NCBI RefSeq assembly: GCF_001675165.1
Contig: NZ_LROS01000017.1
Span: 1-64,000 of the forward strand
Direction: 5' to 3'
Source of the DNA: Clostridium ragsdalei P11
GTDB lineage: Bacteria > Bacillota > Clostridia > Clostridiales > Clostridiaceae
Length of the DNA stretch: 64,000 nucleotides
Numbering within the stretch: the first letter of the stretch is position 1; each line of letters opens with the position of its first letter. The notes beneath the pieces are model-generated. The model worked only from the letters and a program-made list of their open reading frames with translations, was not told the DNA's origin and did not search any database. The translations under genes and the position numbers were made by a program. Positions 63,289 to 64,000 of the stretch are shown here, one piece after another.

Positions 63289-64000
63289 ATGAATAAGACA
63301 ATTGGATTATTTGCTCATGTAGATGCAGGAAAAACTACTTTAGCTGAGCAGATTTTGTATCATACAAAGAGTATTAAAAATTTAGGAAGAGTAGACCATA
63401 AGGATTCATTTTTAGATAATAATGACATAGAGAAGAATAGGGGAATTACCATATTTTCCGATGAAGCTGTATTTAAGTATAAGTCTTCTACTTATTATTT
63501 GGTAGATACACCTGGACATGCCGATTTTTCATCCGAAATGGAAAGAACCATTGAAATAATGGATTATGCCATTGTTATCATAAGTGCAGTTGAAGGTGTT
63601 CAGGCACAGACTGAAATAGTGTGGCAGCTTTTGAAAAAGCATGGGATACCTACATTTTTCTTTATAAATAAAGTAGATAGGGTTGGAGCAAATGTAGAAG
63701 GTATACTTAAAGATATTAGAGTAAACTTAACAGAAGATGTATGTTTTATTTCTGAATCTGTACAGTTAGATAAAATCAGTAAAGAGATTATGGAGTTTGC
63801 AGCAGAACGGAGTGATAAACTTCTTGAAAAATATATAGAAGAAGATTTCACAAATCAATTATGGCTGGATTCTATAAGAGACATGATATCTAAAAGTAAA
63901 TTATTTCCTTGCATGAGTGGGTCTGCCCTTCAAGATAAGGGAATAGATGATTTTCTAGAAAAATTAGATGTGCTTACTTTTACAAAATATAATGATAGAG
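63289..64000 (+). CDS. TetM/EF-G-like translational GTPase, truncated by window end
   Basis: A frame open to the right edge, at least 237 aa, starting at ATG 63289 after AGAGGGGT. GTPase motifs: G1 AHVDAGKTTLAE, G2 GITIFSDEA, G3 DTPGHADFS, G4 NKVDR and G5-like SGSALQDKG. The order and spacing match the TetM/TetW ribosomal-protection branch of elongation factor G (G2 with RGITI, start NKTIGLFAHVDAGKTT). Whether it confers tetracycline resistance or is a chromosomal paralogue cannot be told. Confidence 0.9.
   Translation, partial: MNKTIGLFAHVDAGKTTLAEQILYHTKSIKNLGRVDHKDSFLDNNDIEKNRGITIFSDEAVFKYKSSTYYLVDTPGHADFSSEMERTIEIMDYAIVIISAVEGVQAQTEIVWQLLKKHGIPTFFFINKVDRVGANVEGILKDIRVNLTEDVCFISESVQLDKISKEIMEFAAERSDKLLEKYIEEDFTNQLWLDSIRDMISKSKLFPCMSGSALQDKGIDDFLEKLDVLTFTKYNDR

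Overview
The window is low-GC DNA with Gram-positive, spore-forming Clostridium character: strong AGGAGG ribosome-binding sites, an alpha/beta SASP spore gene, many TTG/GTG starts and AT-rich spacers. The zinc alcohol dehydrogenase at 28000-29055 and its neighbours closely resemble, from memory, the primary-secondary alcohol dehydrogenase locus of the acetogens C. autoethanogenum / C. ljungdahlii. Molybdenum/tungsten cofactor genes fit such a host. No rRNA, tRNA, CRISPR array, intact insertion sequence or prophage was seen.

Layout. 0-5.6 kb: two-component system, LtaS-type lipoteichoic acid synthase, DtxR/MntR-like regulator. 6-7.5 kb: molybdopterin genes (MogA/MoaB, MoaC, MOSC). 7.6-10.2 kb: AI-2E-family membrane protein, an 89-aa protein behind a promoter with a LexA-type box, and an orphan amino-acid binding lipoprotein. 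10.2-15.5 kb: PucR regulator divergent from two paralogous uroporphyrinogen-decarboxylase-fold methyltransferases around an MFS transporter. 15.6-20.6 kb: DegV, PadR, TerC, WG-repeat protein, HAD phosphatase. 20.7-24.2 kb: copper module (CsoR, CopA, CopZ) with two GC-rich palindromic operators. 24.4-31.2 kb: a duplicated 'sigma-54 activator plus alcohol dehydrogenase' unit with readable -24/-12 promoters. 31.4-36.6 kb: PadR and membrane partner, a TraB-like gene broken by an in-frame stop, a partly collapsed DUF2975/HTH tandem array, CynX-type MFS. 36.7-40.4 kb: flavodoxin-like reductase and a metal-chelate ABC importer. 41-49.9 kb: chemotaxis receptor, SASP, cell-wall-binding protein, ClpS-ClpA, YibE/F protein. 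50-57 kb: SAM methyltransferase with binding lipoprotein, methyltransferase gene remnant, CDF exporter, EamA exporter, pseudo-ABC/LytTR regulator and ABC-2 exporter. 57.6-63.2 kb: XdhC, FmdE, DUF364, binding lipoprotein, TrmO, MoeA operon facing a TOBE regulator. The window ends inside a TetM/EF-G-like GTPase.

The most interesting unexplained signal is a family of structured repeats at about 2578-2796, 15709-15939, 21166-21361 and 23866-23986, with a detached hairpin at 62588-62619. Each full copy lies on the coding strand upstream of a gene (ltaS-like, degV, copA, copZ). They share a core with a conserved internal loop between two helices whose base pairs change in a compensatory way. They also carry zero, one or two copies of a ~42-nt hairpin module, like pneumococcal BOX elements. 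At degV the copy begins at the predicted transcription start, so it should be the 5' leader RNA. A second, MITE-like family (239-340, 19400-19696, 57262-57540) keeps a core while its hairpin words differ between copies.
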